From Mesaphorura yosii (lineage: Eukaryota > Arthropoda > Collembola > Poduromorpha > Tullbergiidae): a stretch of 64,000 bases of DNA. Below are positions 1 through 10,786 of the stretch, in pieces. The stretch lies in the NCBI GenBank assembly GCA_009869945.1, contig WIXG01000065.1, positions 1 to 64,000 on the forward strand, in the 5' to 3' direction. The notes below the pieces were generated by a model, which was not told the origin of the DNA, searched no databases, and was given only the letters and a program-made list of their open reading frames with translations. How positions within the stretch are numbered: the stretch's first letter is position 1; each line of letters begins with the position of its first letter. The position numbers and the translations under genes are program-made.

Positions 1-113
1 GAATAAATGACAAGTCATACTTCATCTCTTCGTCGTAGTACTTCAGACACTGCCATTTAGCACAGTTCTTCAAGCGTATGAGCATGACGAGAATCCCATC
101 AGCAATCGCAGTC
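1..113. repeat. Direct repeat copy 1 (P2X terminal exon)
   Basis: Identical over 113 nt to 498-610 in the same orientation. The left limit is the window edge, so the true repeat may be longer. The right limit is sharp: after ...aatcgcagtc the copies diverge (ttgactt here, gcctttc at 611). Confidence 0.95.
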
Positions 114-253
114 TTGACTTTGTGTGCTGATGTTGAAGTGCTCGTATTCTGATTCTGTGCAGGCGTGACTGATTCGTGTCGCCTCTGCATCGCTTCATTC
201 AGTTGCGCCAGAAACTGTCCGTCAGGTAAGGCAAAACTCACGTAAAAAATCAT
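1..253 (-). CDS. Partial ORF carrying a second copy of the P2X last exon (runs off left edge)
   Basis: A reading frame opens at an ATG (253-251) and stays open to the window edge. Its first 47 codons are unlike P2X. From position 113 down to 1 it is base-for-base identical to part of the last P2X exon (498-610), and the frame is the same as in P2X: it would encode TM2 and the start of the cytoplasmic tail ([15 protein letters not shown]...). A possible splice acceptor (tcaag) lies just upstream of the identity block and has the phase needed to join P2X exon 5. It may be an alternative 3' exon, the end of a tandem paralogue or an assembly duplication. The part beyond base 1 is not visible. Confidence 0.4.
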   Translation of the reverse strand, partial: MIFYVSFALPDGQFLAQLNEAMQRRHESVTPAQNQNTSTSTSAHKVKTAIADGILVMLIRLKNCAKWQCLKYYDEEMKYDLSFI

Positions 254-438
254 GTCTCAATTCGAGTGAAATTAATTTCTAATCAGTTTGTGGGTGTATT
301 GCAGGATCCAGTTCAGCAAACAATACGACTATACAGGAAATGACGGCGAGAAAGCTGAGTGACACGGTGGAGACGGAAATTGGCCCGACTTGAGCCCTGC
401 CCTGCTCGGCCTGTTTGGCCGTTGGCCCGCTGCTACTG

Positions 439-2256
439 TCAGTATTGATACATGTCCATGGAGCCATTTCGACTGCCAATCTTGTCCTTATCGTTTTGAA
501 TAAATGACAAGTCATACTTCATCTCTTCGTCGTAGTACTTCAGACACTGCCATTTAGCACAGTTCTTCAAGCGTATGAGCATGACGAGAATCCCATCAGC
601 AATCGCAGTCGCCTTTCAATAAAAGTAGATACATTTCCATTATCAACTCTTTACTTCCAATTCGGACTTCCAAGTTTCGACGTGGTAGAGTTTACCATTC
701 CAATAATTCCAAGCCCGGATCCCACGACCATCGAGAATGTGAGAAAGTCAAATCGCCTTCCGTTCCCAAGAACTTCGATGTTAAAACGTAACCCGTAGTT
801 TTGTCGCATTGTGCGCCGGTCATCGTCGTGTTGAGTCACAGACCTTTGAAAAATACAAAAAAGGCTTTGAGAATAGCAATTGAAAAATGAGAATTCCGGG
901 TCCAGTCACAAATTCTAACTGAAAAGTCGTTCCCAGTCCCAGGACACTAGTCAATGCATCATCAGCACGCAGGAAGGAGTATTTTGGAAGGCAATCCTGA
1001 ATTGTGAACCCCCAATCAAAGCTGCAGTTCCAGGATATTCGGATGGTGAAGACTCCGCCCTGAAAACGGCCCCTAATCGTAAAATCGAGGCCAATGTTCT
1101 TGATTCTGGAACGCTTTTGAATTGAATTTTTGCTTACGCTGATTCCAACTTCTGTAAAGTCAGCTCCGGCCATGTTGACAATATCACCGATTCTGAATCG
1201 TGGACAATAACGATCAATTTTATCGGACGAATTGTAAATGCACGAACTTAAATATTTCCTGTATATGGCATTTGTATGGTTGTGGTAGTTCTTTCGACGG
1301 TATTCGGGACCACAAGCTGGGAATTCGACGGAGTTCTCGATAACCGCCAAAATACTGCTCACTCCTTCCAAGATTAGACGGGAACCTCCACTACAATTGG
1401 AAAAACAAGCTATGTAAATGCGCGCACGCGGCGTAGCCTGCCGTCTTGCCTTACAATGGAAGGACAACTGGCCCAACTGGACACCAGCCTTCTACTTCAC
1501 ACGTTCTCATTCCTGGCCCATTGCGGAACTGAATTGTGGCTTCTTCCTCAGGGACACACCTTCCGGTTGTGATTCCATTACTCAAAATTAGGCCTGGTCC
1601 TTTGCAATCTTTGTCCGTGACGCAGGTTGAATTCACAGATTGCATGAACTATAAAACAGCATAGGTCGGAATTTGGGCAACCCCAAAACCCGTCGAGAAA
1701 AGTTCAATGCAGTTACCGGGTTAGTCCCATTTTGCCTTTTTCCACCACCGCGCTGAATGTAATTCATTGTACTTCCTCTTCCTCTGCCTGAGATGATTGG
1801 TCCCGCGGACGGACATCGTCCCCGTGTTTGATTGGGGAACATGACAAAGTTGGTGAGCACAAAAACACCTCCATTCTCCGACCCACTTGAAGGAGATACT
1901 CTGAGATCGGTGTGATCCCAAACTCCGCGCCGATACGCTTGCGGGTTCGGGACATTGATTTCTTCATCCGTGAAATCAACATTCGTAGCTCCTTCGAGTC
2001 TGCTCAATACCATCGACTGAACCGGACACACAAGCTGGTAACCTCTTTCCCAAATCACTGCATAGCTGAGACAAGTAGACGAGACCAAGCCTAACTCAAA
2101 ATTTAACGGAAATTACTTAATTTTACAATTTTAGAATGTTAATTACCCAAACACGTAAATGGTGGAACCAATGAGCCAACATACGAAGGTCCATTTTAGC
2201 AAGTAACTTGGAACCTTGACAATCTTCTGAGTCTCGTATTCACTGTAAAATGCCAT
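439..2256 (-). CDS. P2X purinoceptor-like ligand-gated cation channel
   Basis: P2X subunits form trimeric ATP-gated cation channels in the plasma membrane. Exons (- strand order): 2256-2147, 2065-1717, 1648-1455, 1390-920, 843-696, 612-439. All phases agree and give 481 aa; P2X proteins are usually about 380-470 aa. Visible family marks are the N-terminal Y-x-T-x-K motif (YETQK, residues 7-11), TM1 leading into WERGYQ, the VWDHTD and TNFV..PNQT segments, the Cys-rich head ([18 protein letters not shown]), [14 protein letters not shown], and TM2 [16 protein letters not shown]. Oddities: the usual TKxKG is SRLEG (residues 58-62), the NFR motif reads TFQ, and the Lys before YG is Gln389, so the canonical ATP contacts are largely missing. 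The exon 2 donor (1716) is the least certain junction. No minus-strand AATAAA follows the stop within the window. Confidence 0.85.
498..610. repeat. Direct repeat copy 2 (inside P2X terminal exon)
   Basis: This copy lies within P2X exon 6 (439-612). It covers all but 2 nt of the exon's 5' end and stops before the last 20 codons of the tail. See copy 1 at 1-113. Confidence 0.95.
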
Positions 2257-2329
2257 TGCTTAAATCAGTTGACGACAAACAAATCAAAAGGTTTTGTTAT
2301 AACAGTTCACACGGACGGTTCACGTTTAC

Positions 2330-2523
2330 AGGATTCGTTTATGTATTGAGTCGTTCAAGACGCTCAATACTAAAATTGGCCCAATTGTAACACCGTCGTA
2401 TGCGAATGGTATCGTTACAAGTTCGTTTTCCGGTGTGTATCCAAGTTCCTTGTGGTAAATGCTTCCAAAATTCTCATACCCATATTTTGCAGCTGGTTTC
2501 ATACATTTGTAGTCAACTACCAT
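2330..2523 (-). CDS. Candidate upstream coding exon of the P2X gene
   Basis: An ATG at 2523 opens a 64-codon frame ending at a possible donor (CT|gtaaac, 2329). Spliced to an acceptor inside the annotated first exon (ttttacag, exon start 2242) the phase matches and the join reads [10 protein letters not shown], which resembles the FEYDTxxIV N-terminus of vertebrate P2X. The intron would be 87 nt, typical here. The exon product resembles no family I know and would lengthen the N-terminus well beyond the P2X norm, so the ATG at 2256 remains the default start. Confidence 0.35.
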
Positions 2524-3051
2524 CGAATCTATGCATTTTATAAAGTTAAAACACTAGCTGGCCCTCATAAATTCGATCCTTGTGTACTTGTATTTTCTTA
2601 GTTTCGTCTTCATTGTGTAAAACGCCGCTCCGAGAACGTTGTTGGAATTGTTTCTCTGCTTACCTGCTTGTTAGGAGAAATTTCCAAGTTTAAAGCATTC
2701 GACCTCTTTCTGTATAATCAGAACAATCAACACAGCGTAGCGAGATACGCGAATACACGATTCGACTGCGCTAGAGGATGTGGTCAGCGTTATCAAAGCT
2801 TTCCGCAAACTTTAAAGTGCTAAAAGTAAAAGCAGTACACATATCATAGCAGTTGGTAGTGCCTCGTCGTGTGGTGAGTAAAATTTGAGTTATCGCCGGT
2901 TTAAACCGATTATTAGCATGACTGTGAGGTGGACGGTACGACGGCGGTGGTTATTTAGCTATTTGTCAACAATGCCAAATACTGCAGCAGTATTTCTCTG
3001 ACTCCTGTGCCATGTCCACACGTACATTAGAAGGCAATCGACGGCCAAAGC
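2524..3051. other. Divergent intergenic region between P2X and MthA
   Basis: No convincing exon on either strand. It presumably holds the promoters of the P2X gene (-) and MthA (+). A TATA-like tttataaaatgc on the minus strand lies just upstream of the ATG at 2523. Confidence 0.4.
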
Positions 3052-5663
3052 ATGGATCTCACATTTGAAGCACAAACGCTTGTTCGGCTGATTCTGCTGC
3101 TTCTGTTCACTCTCCAAGTGTCAGACGCAAATGTGGTCTACACTTGCTTCGTTGAAGACGTCAAAACAGCTGCGGGCACCGCGCCGACGCGGGTGACATT
3201 TCCACCCTCGCTCAGCTTCGGTATGAAGAGCGTTGCCCTTACGTAAGTTGACATTCAAGTGTCAAGCGCAGTCAAATCCGCACTTATTTTTACGTCTGTC
3301 ATCCATTTTCTTGATGTAGCCTGGAAGGAAACAGTCCAGGTTGTGCAAATGGCGACTTTTTGGTGTCGAGGGAGCTCCCTAGCACATCCACGGGAAAAAC
3401 GGTGACGCGGACAAGCGCAAATGAAATGGGTTCAAGCGAAGACGCCGTGCCCAGGCTGGCATACTTTACACAAGACGGACACGTCCGTATGGGGAACGAA
3501 TACTTTGCTGCACAGGAATTTTGCATTCAAAGGTAAGAAACCATGCCCAATTTTCAGGAATTCAGACGACTCATTTATAGCCAGTAAAGCATGTCTTCTT
3601 ATCACAGATTAGCCAGATACATGATCGAACTCCGAGTGTGTCAATCACAGTGCTCGTCAAAAGCCTCCTCATCACCAAAAGCAGGGTCAAGGAACCCAGT
3701 TTCCTGCATCCCGAAATGCTGTGATCTTGGCCAAGCAATAAGTACGGAGTCAACATCGTCTGTAAGTCCACAGTGCATGAATGTTGGCGATGGCAGTGCC
3801 AGTGACTTTCAACCATTTTGGGAAAATGGTATTCTGGAGGGCAGTTCCTCTTTGGCCTCTTCTGTCACGCACATTTCACTGCAAAATTTTACATGCACGG
3901 ACTCGACTGCAAGAGTATTTTTGTTCAGGAACTGGACAAGTACTGCCAATGGAATTCAAACCATCGAGTACGTACGCCATCAACTCACGCAACTGCGGCC
4001 TTCGAAAACATTTAACTGCTATGTTCAATGCCTATGATGCAGGTTGAAAATGTCATCAAATGGCAACGGATTGGTACTCGACAAACCCACGACGTCCACA
4101 GCGAAGTTGGTCACGAAAGTCGCGCTTCCCTTCGGAGACTATTGCGTGGACAATTTGCAAGATCCTGGCGCAGATCAAACACTGGCAGGAATTTCGCTGG
4201 AGTCGACACCGTCTTTGGAAAGTGTCTACCCTCAAGATCAAGTGTTAATCGTTTGCGAGTCGGTGCTATTGAAAGCCATCGACGAAGCTCACGCTCGCCA
4301 AGATGAAGATCATAATTTACTTGCCCTAATTCTCTACTCCGTCCTCATGTTCCTGTCCTGTTCCCTGCTTACGGTCACAATCATTGTCCACCTGCTCTTG
4401 TGGGACAAGCTGAAATTCCACTTGTGGGTCGTGCTCTCGTACGTGACATCATTGTTACTGCTTTATATCTTCTTGGGCGCCGCAAACATGATTCATTTCA
4501 TCCGGGCGTTGTCATCGGGGGCGGGCGAACAGATTGACATTGAAACTAGCCACAATGTTGGCTGTGTGCTCATTGGTAAGTTTTTGGGAATAAAAGTGGC
4601 AATGACAATTATACGAGGGCTCAAGTGCTATTGTATTACAATGCATGCTTGTTATGCCAGGAGCGGCCACGCACTTGATTTTATTGTCAACTTTTTCTTG
4701 GTTGACAGCCATTAATGAGAATCTGTGGACAACGTTCAGGTTATTGATATTTTGCATGAGAATATCACACACTCACGTGATTAATTCTAATTTTAAATCC
4801 TGCGAATGCGAATTTTAGGACTCTAAACATTCCCAACAGTACTAGCCTTCTCGAAGAGCAACGTGCAGGCCGATTTGTGGTATTTTCACTCTTCGCCTGG
4901 GGAATTCCGGGACTTGTCGTAGGATGTGGTTTAGTTTTGGACCTTGTGTACAAGTAAGCAGAGCGCGTGTACCGTTACTAATGCTATAATCGTCCTGTTT
5001 TTATTACTAGAAATAACCTACAAAAGTCGGCTTTGATTTTACCAAGTTATGGAGCCGACGGTCAGTGCATGCTGTCATCAACTGCAGAGGGTTGGTACCT
5101 CTTTTATCCACTCGGCGTCCTTCTGGCATTCAATGTGATCTTTTTTGGCCTCACAATTTGTCGGCTGATGCTCTTTCAAAGGGTCATGAAGAACACAATC
5201 GGCGAACGAAGCGCTACAAAATGGAAACTGTATGGCAAATGATAATTTATGGCCACGCCAGAAGGCATCGTTGTGTACTTGAGTCTCTTAATTTTGTGCA
5301 GGATAATCATTTATCTTAAACTTCTCCTGCTTGCATTGCTCATCTGGATATTTGAACTCACTGCTTGGATGCTGAAGCTGGACTCATTTCGATACTATTG
5401 GGTCATTGTGGAAGTCCTTAATTTACTGCAGAGCATGTTGATATTTTTCATGTTCACGTGTCGAGTGAGCGTTTGGAAACAACTCGAGCAAAAGTATCCC
5501 AGTTTGACAAGTAAGTTAAGCTCAGCATTTCATCACACGTTCGTGTAAGTCTTCTGCTTTAAATTAGCCTTCTTATGTTCGTCCAGGATTCAAGGCACTC
5601 AGCGTGAAATGGGACAGATCGAAAACGACATTGAATTACGGAACCAATACATTCTCGCGGTAG
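3052..5663 (+). CDS. Methuselah-like class B GPCR (MthA)
   Basis: Seven-TM receptor with an extracellular methuselah ectodomain. Nine exons: 3052-3242, 3320-3532, 3608-3967, 4043-4575, 4661-4739, 4819-4953, 5011-5229, 5302-5510, 5587-5663; phases close exactly to 671 aa. Exon 1 encodes a signal peptide (ILLLLFTLQVSDA) and the first ectodomain Cys (VVYTC). Ectodomain hallmarks follow: NEYFAAQEFCIQR, then RVCQSQC, CIPKCC, and the C-terminal GDYCVD. TM1 starts near residue 345 (LLALILYSVLMFLSC); the family's HxW turn after TM1 is present (FHLWVV). TM7 is followed by QKYPSL and a short basic tail. First gene of a four-gene head-to-tail array. AATAAA at 5743. Endogenous ligand unknown; Drosophila Mth itself is linked to lifespan and stress resistance. 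Confidence 0.88.
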
Positions 5664-5742
5664 CGGTAATACGACATAATGGTAATACTTGGAATAGAAT
5701 TACTTGACAAGTCCTTGCGAAATTACATGTAACTTATTTTGC

Positions 5743-5748
5743 AATAAA
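5743..5748 (+). terminator. Poly(A) signal of MthA
   Basis: AATAAA 80 nt after the MthA stop codon. Confidence 0.7.
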
Positions 5749-5991
5749 ATTCCCTCTGTTTTCTAATCCATAAATCTACGAATTGGTGTAGGACACTTTA
5801 TAACGCGAAGAATATTAACACTTCCTTCCTCGACCGAAATGAAATATGCCACAATCGGCTCAAACGTCATTTTCGCCTGTCTCTATCAAGCGTACGCTAA
5901 ATACGGCTTCAATTACACGGTGAAAGGTTGAACGATCTTGGGATGTTCCATTACTGTTCTAAAATGACTTAATTGTTGATCGCACGGAATA

Positions 5992-8900
5992 ATGAAGCAG
6001 TTTCGAATGTATCAATTCTTTGTGGTAGCTTGTGTGGCCTGGAAATATTGTCACGCTCAAGATCCTCAAGCAGTAATTCACACGTGCAATAATTACACAA
6101 ACTTTGTGCATATCTTCGATGTTGAATTCCCACCTGGACTGATGTACAACAATGTGAGGTCCAAGTTCATGTAAGTTGCTTGCTCAATGTCTTGCTGAAA
6201 GTGAGTTCACAGAGCTTGAGATGTACAAATACAAGTCTTGATTATCTTGATCACATCTAGATTGCAGAGACAAGACCTGGATCCCGGGTGCACAAACAGT
6301 CTTTCTGAAATTTCAACAGCTGCGCGTGTCTCGAGCTCCAATCTCAATACACCTTTCAAATTTGATTCGAATGGGGTCCTCAAGTTTGGAGTCAACAACT
6401 TCCGAGTTGACGAATACTGCGTTCAGAGATATGATGGCGAGTCGGTGTCTGTGCACATCTGCAATGCCTGTCCCGTGTCAAGCACCGGCTCGAAATTGTG
6501 TGTGCCGAAGTGCTGCGCTGAGTTCTCGCAAGTTTACGACAAAAATAGCAGCAGTTGCGTCAAGTCAGAAAATGTTGGCTCTTCGTTGCCGACGTCCAGC
6601 GTCGATTTTCACGAGCCACCAGTGCTCAACTGCTTCGACCTCTACAAAAACGATTCTTCTGAAGAAATGGTTGACGCATGTGTGAAGAAAAGTGTACAAA
6701 AACCGGGCGCAGGTATTCACTTTTACGCAGGGGCTGTTTTCACGTGTGCCAGTCCAGCGTTGCTCTCGACGTCAGCAGAAGAACGGTACCACTCATTAAT
6801 TTCGTTCTAATAACAATGGAATGTTGAACGAAAGAATTTGCACTCAATTTCAGATTTGCACTACTTGCGAACGGTTCTGTCGCCTTGTACCTCCACGACC
6901 ACGAAAGGTCTTTGGTGCTGTCGTCTGATTTCTGTTTTGATCACGAACTTCACGATGGCAAGCTGAGCACTATGATTTTGGCTTGTTTGCCTGATTTGGC
7001 CACAGGCACTCCAGACAAGGACGAGATAATTGGCATTTTCCCGGAGAAAGTTGCTCAAATCGAGGAAGGTGGCGTGGTTGAGTACAAAATCAAGAAATGT
7101 AGCAACTTGCATGGTATAACAGATGTGCCAGTCCCAGACGTAATTGAAATTCCAGCATCGACAATGCTGCACGGAAATCGCACTTGGTTCAGGTAAGGGT
7201 GCAAGACGAAGGATAGTTATGTCGAAAACTGGCTATACTGATTTACTGTGGTCATTTTGTTTTCGCATCGCAGCCTGAACGAGACAGTTGACCTTTCGTG
7301 TCCTACTGAGACCTACCGAATTAACTTCACCGGCAATGTAGTCAATTACGAGCATGATTTCCCCAACACATATTTTACGAGCGAGGGAGTGGTTTTGGTA
7401 AAGAACAATTACTACGCGCCCGATGAGTACTGCCTAGAAGAGTAATCCCTTTTCATTTTGATTGTGAATTTGCTCGACGAGCTTGAAGTTGGCGGGCCTT
7501 GATTGCTTCATTGTTTCGCAGGTACTCAGAGAGAAACCAAGTCATTATTATCAAGGCTTGCCGTGTTTCTTGCGTTGGCGCTGGGCCTCACGGCTCACAC
7601 TCAAATTCAAGCACGAGAGTCTGCATTCAAAAATGTTGTCCATGGAACAAGCTTATGATGAACGGAGGCGAAGATGACGGATTCGAATGCATTCCAGCGA
7701 AGTCCGGCGATGTATGGCATCCGACATTTTTGGGAGACGACGAACTCTCTAGCACGAGCACGGGTAACGCCACAGCCCCTGCGCAAGCGAATCGTAGGAG
7801 GCAGATTCATTACAAGACTGGATTAAATTGTTCTCAACAGCACTACTCGAATACGGGCGACCCGTGAGATTAATGACAACCTTACTTTATGTTTCAGCGC
7901 CCTCGCCACGCTTTCTAAATGCTGCCATTTGTGTATAGTAGACCTTTCGACGTGCTTGAGAATGGGTCTGTGTCCATACTAGCAGAAGACGGCACTGTGA
8001 TCACCGTCGCCCCGGAAGAGTTTTGCTTGGATGGGGAATACATTGACGGGGTCCTGAAAGCTCAAGTATTTGGCTCGTGTACTCCTGAGTGGGTGGACGA
8101 TTCGTATCAAGTGAGTGTGCCGTGCTTACTGGAACTTGAAATCTGAGTACTAAGGACATTAACATTAACATCCTTAATTTGTATTAACGGTTTACAGAGA
8201 GCGCTATCTACCGCGTACGCCCCACTGATGCTTATCTCGGCCTTGTTCCTCCTACTGACTGTGATTATCTACACATTGATTTGGGATAAACACAACATTC
8301 ATGGGTGGACCGTGTACGCGCATTCGATTTCCATGTTCTTCATGCTCGTGTTCTTGGCGATAGGGCACATTATGACCCTGCAAAATTACGAGCAGGAGTT
8401 GCGCGGGAATAAGGCGTGTGTGGCAGTTGGTAAGTTGTGCCGTCAAGTCGGCATCCTTGTGAATAAACCTAGCCATTGGCCGCTCTCAAGATTTACATGC
8501 ATCTCTGCACTGTTTTAAGGTCTCTTGACGCATTTCTTCTTCCTGTCGACATTTTGCTGGATGACCGTTCTAGACTTTGTAAGTTATCATGTTATCAATG
8601 TCCCTGATGATTCAAAATCAATACTGTACTGTAGTGGGTCATTTTTGCTTAATTTTTTAGGACCTGTGGTGGACTTTCAGGTAAAATAGGTCTTAACTGC
8701 AAACAGCAAATGCTCTCGTAATTTTATTTTGCGAAATCATTCTGACGTTGAGTGACTGTGTGGCAGAAATTTGACGCCTGCATCAAACAAATCAAAGGGG
8801 TGGACAAGATTCGGGTATTACACTCTGTTTTCCCTTGGGGTTCCACTCTTTATCGTGGTGATTGGAGTGACACTGGATAATGTGTAAGTTTGAGAATTTC

Positions 8901-9790
8901 CAGAAGCCACGTGTGAGGTTGTTTGTGGAAATTGTCTGAATTTTATAAAACGAAACGGCATTTGACGAAGAACTCTATTCCAGGTATTCCATGTCGTCCA
9001 AACCCAGTGGGCTCATACTACCAAACTACGGAGTTTTCAACTGCTTCTTGGAACCTAAGGCTCAAGGTCCGTACTTGTACTACTTGATCGCATTCGAGCT
9101 CGTCGTCGATCTATCAGTGTTTGGAAATACAATCCTCATCATGTACAACTACAAGAAGAATACGATGGCCGTGCGAAGAGGACAGGCTGGCAATCAGTCG
9201 CAGTAAGGACACGATACACGAAGATACGATCTATCAACTGTTAAGCAAACCCGTCGCTGATAAGCCCATTTTATCTTGCAGAGTACAACTCTTTGCGAAA
9301 CTCTTCTTTGTAATGGGTGTGTCGTGGATATTTGAGTTCATTTCGTGGCTGACCAATGACTCAAAGAACAATTCGCCGATTTGGATTGTGTTTGACATTG
9401 TAAACTTGGCCCAAGGAGTTGCCACCTTCTTCATTTTTGTCTGCAAGCCCCAAGTATTGGCGAATCTGTGGCATAAATATCCAAGAGCTCGGCGTAAGAA
9501 TTCACCAAGTCATTAAAAGTTACTGAGATTGCATTATTGTGGTTACAGATTATCGTCTTTCTTGCATTAGCTTTCTTGGACATCTTCAAAAGATTGCCAT
9601 GCTGCAAGCTCATTTCATTGGACATCGACAGTCGAGAGATCAGTGGAACCAAAGTTACGTCAACTCACAACAGCTCGTCACTGAGGCATTACAGTGGAAA
9701 TCCGACTGCGGTCGCGCCCTCGAGCAATTCAACAACGTCAACGCTGTGAAGTTAAACTATAATGCGTGCAATGCGAGTGCGAGTGCCTGA
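5992..9790 (+). CDS. Methuselah-like GPCR with two tandem ectodomains (MthB)
   Basis: Thirteen exons: 5992-6170, 6261-6785, 6854-7192, 7274-7441, 7522-7863, 7939-8110, 8198-8429, 8520-8578, 8661-8680, 8767-8883, 8984-9202, 9282-9493, 9549-9790; all phases agree, 941 aa. A signal peptide (FFVVACVAWKYCHAQ) precedes ectodomain 1: NFRVDEYCVQR, VHICNAC, CVPKCC, then LLANGSVALYL and SSDFCFD. A second complete ectodomain follows: NYYAPDEYCLEE, KACRVSC, CIQKCC, then VLENGSVSIL and APEEFCLD. No TM segment lies between them. One 7TM domain begins near residue 580 (LMLISALFLLLTVIIY, NIHGW). The ectodomain is about 575 aa against about 340 in MthA and MthC. The exon after TM3, 79 nt in all paralogues, is split here into 59+20 nt by an 82-nt intron. 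The exon 6 acceptor (7938) is an inner AG chosen to avoid an in-frame stop. AATAAA at 10003. Confidence 0.85.
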
Positions 9791-10002
9791 TTCCGGTTGT
9801 AATGATCATCAATTTATTCAGGGAGAATTTACTTTTAGATGGTTTTCAGTTTTCACAGAAAGGAATTTAGAGATTAAATACTTTAATCTGGTTGTAGTAG
9901 AACGCGTAAACTTTTTTGCTGGCGCCCGCTCAACCTTGAAGCTCCTCTCCATTCGAAAAATTTGGCCAGAACTCGAGGACGGGATTCAGACATCATTATC
10001 TG

Positions 10003-10008
10003 AATAAA
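10003..10008 (+). terminator. Poly(A) signal of MthB
   Basis: AATAAA 212 nt after the MthB stop. A minus-strand AATAAA at 9813-9818 could end the UBE2W mRNA, so the two 3' UTRs would overlap. Confidence 0.65.
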
Positions 10009-10067
10009 GAGGTTATTCTCTGAGAACTTCACGACCAAGAATGAACATCCGACTAATCCGCCCCGAT

Positions 10068-10786
10068 TCACTTACCATGAAAGTGCCAACTCGTTTCCTT
10101 AGCTGACTTGCCGGCCTGCACATGAAATTCGTCATCGTGTGGTCGTTTCTAAAATAGAACAGTCAACGAGGGATTAGTTACGAGCCGAATGATTCGTGAT
10201 TTGTGCAGAGATCCTCAACCTTTTGTTTGCAGCTGCTCAGCATTGACTGGATGGAGATACAAATTGCGAAAACACCGAGTGCAGGGCTCCAGTCATCGGC
10301 CAGAATGCTCAAGCAAATATGTCCGTTGCTGTAAACGTGCGGGTGGACAGGAATGTGAGGCCCGATGAATGTGACTTCCGGACTCTCAAATGGATAGCTG
10401 GAATTGAACTGTAATTGCAACTCGAACTTTTCTCCAGCGTACAAAGTTCCTTTAGCGCCGTCAATGTTGATAAACCACCTGCAAGCCGCAAAGCATGACA
10501 AGGTTATGACGAGTTGGCGAGTGGCGAAGCCACATGAAGTGAAGTCCGTTTTTAGCTTACGTGGTAAGCCGTCCGTTTCCAACGCTCTCCATCTTTTCTG
10601 TGTTGAGACGAATCCCAGTCGTTTCACCGCTACTCAGGGCAAATTGTTTAAGTTCTCTGTCGAGCCGCGTCTGTATGGTATGAAAAGGTTAAACATAAAT
10701 TGGCGAATTCACGTCACACAGCTAATCCTGATCATGACTTCAATGACTTCTTGCACCAACCTTTGAAGAGACAACCTGTGTGCCAT
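10068..10786 (-). CDS. UBE2W: Ubiquitin-conjugating enzyme E2 W
   Basis: UBE2W transfers ubiquitin to the N-terminal amine of substrates. Exons (-): 10670-10561, 10478-10220, 10148-10068, which give 149 residues plus stop. The catalytic region is clear: PVHPHVYSNGHICLSIL holds the active-site Cys and is followed by DDWSPAL and SMLSSCKQK. The C-terminus (KRPHDDEF...SWHFHGK) matches the UBE2W tail rather than other E2s. The second intron uses a gttgag donor. The first exon must be tiny, since the family has only about five residues before the KRLQKEL equivalent (TRLDREL here). My candidate is 10786-10757 (ATG GCA...|gtgcaa), which is weak. A strong donor-like gtaagtga overlaps the stop, so a further 3' exon is possible. 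The gene sits antisense between MthB and MthC. Confidence 0.88.

Noticed and set aside
279-515. Minus-strand frame with a hydrophobic segment downstream of the P2X stop
   Set aside because: It overlaps the P2X last exon in another frame. The hydrophobic run could be an alternative tail, but there is no splice site to support it.
7898-7938. First candidate acceptor (gtttcag) for MthB exon 6
   Set aside because: It brings an in-frame stop in the needed phase; the AG at 7937-7938 keeps the frame and the domain.
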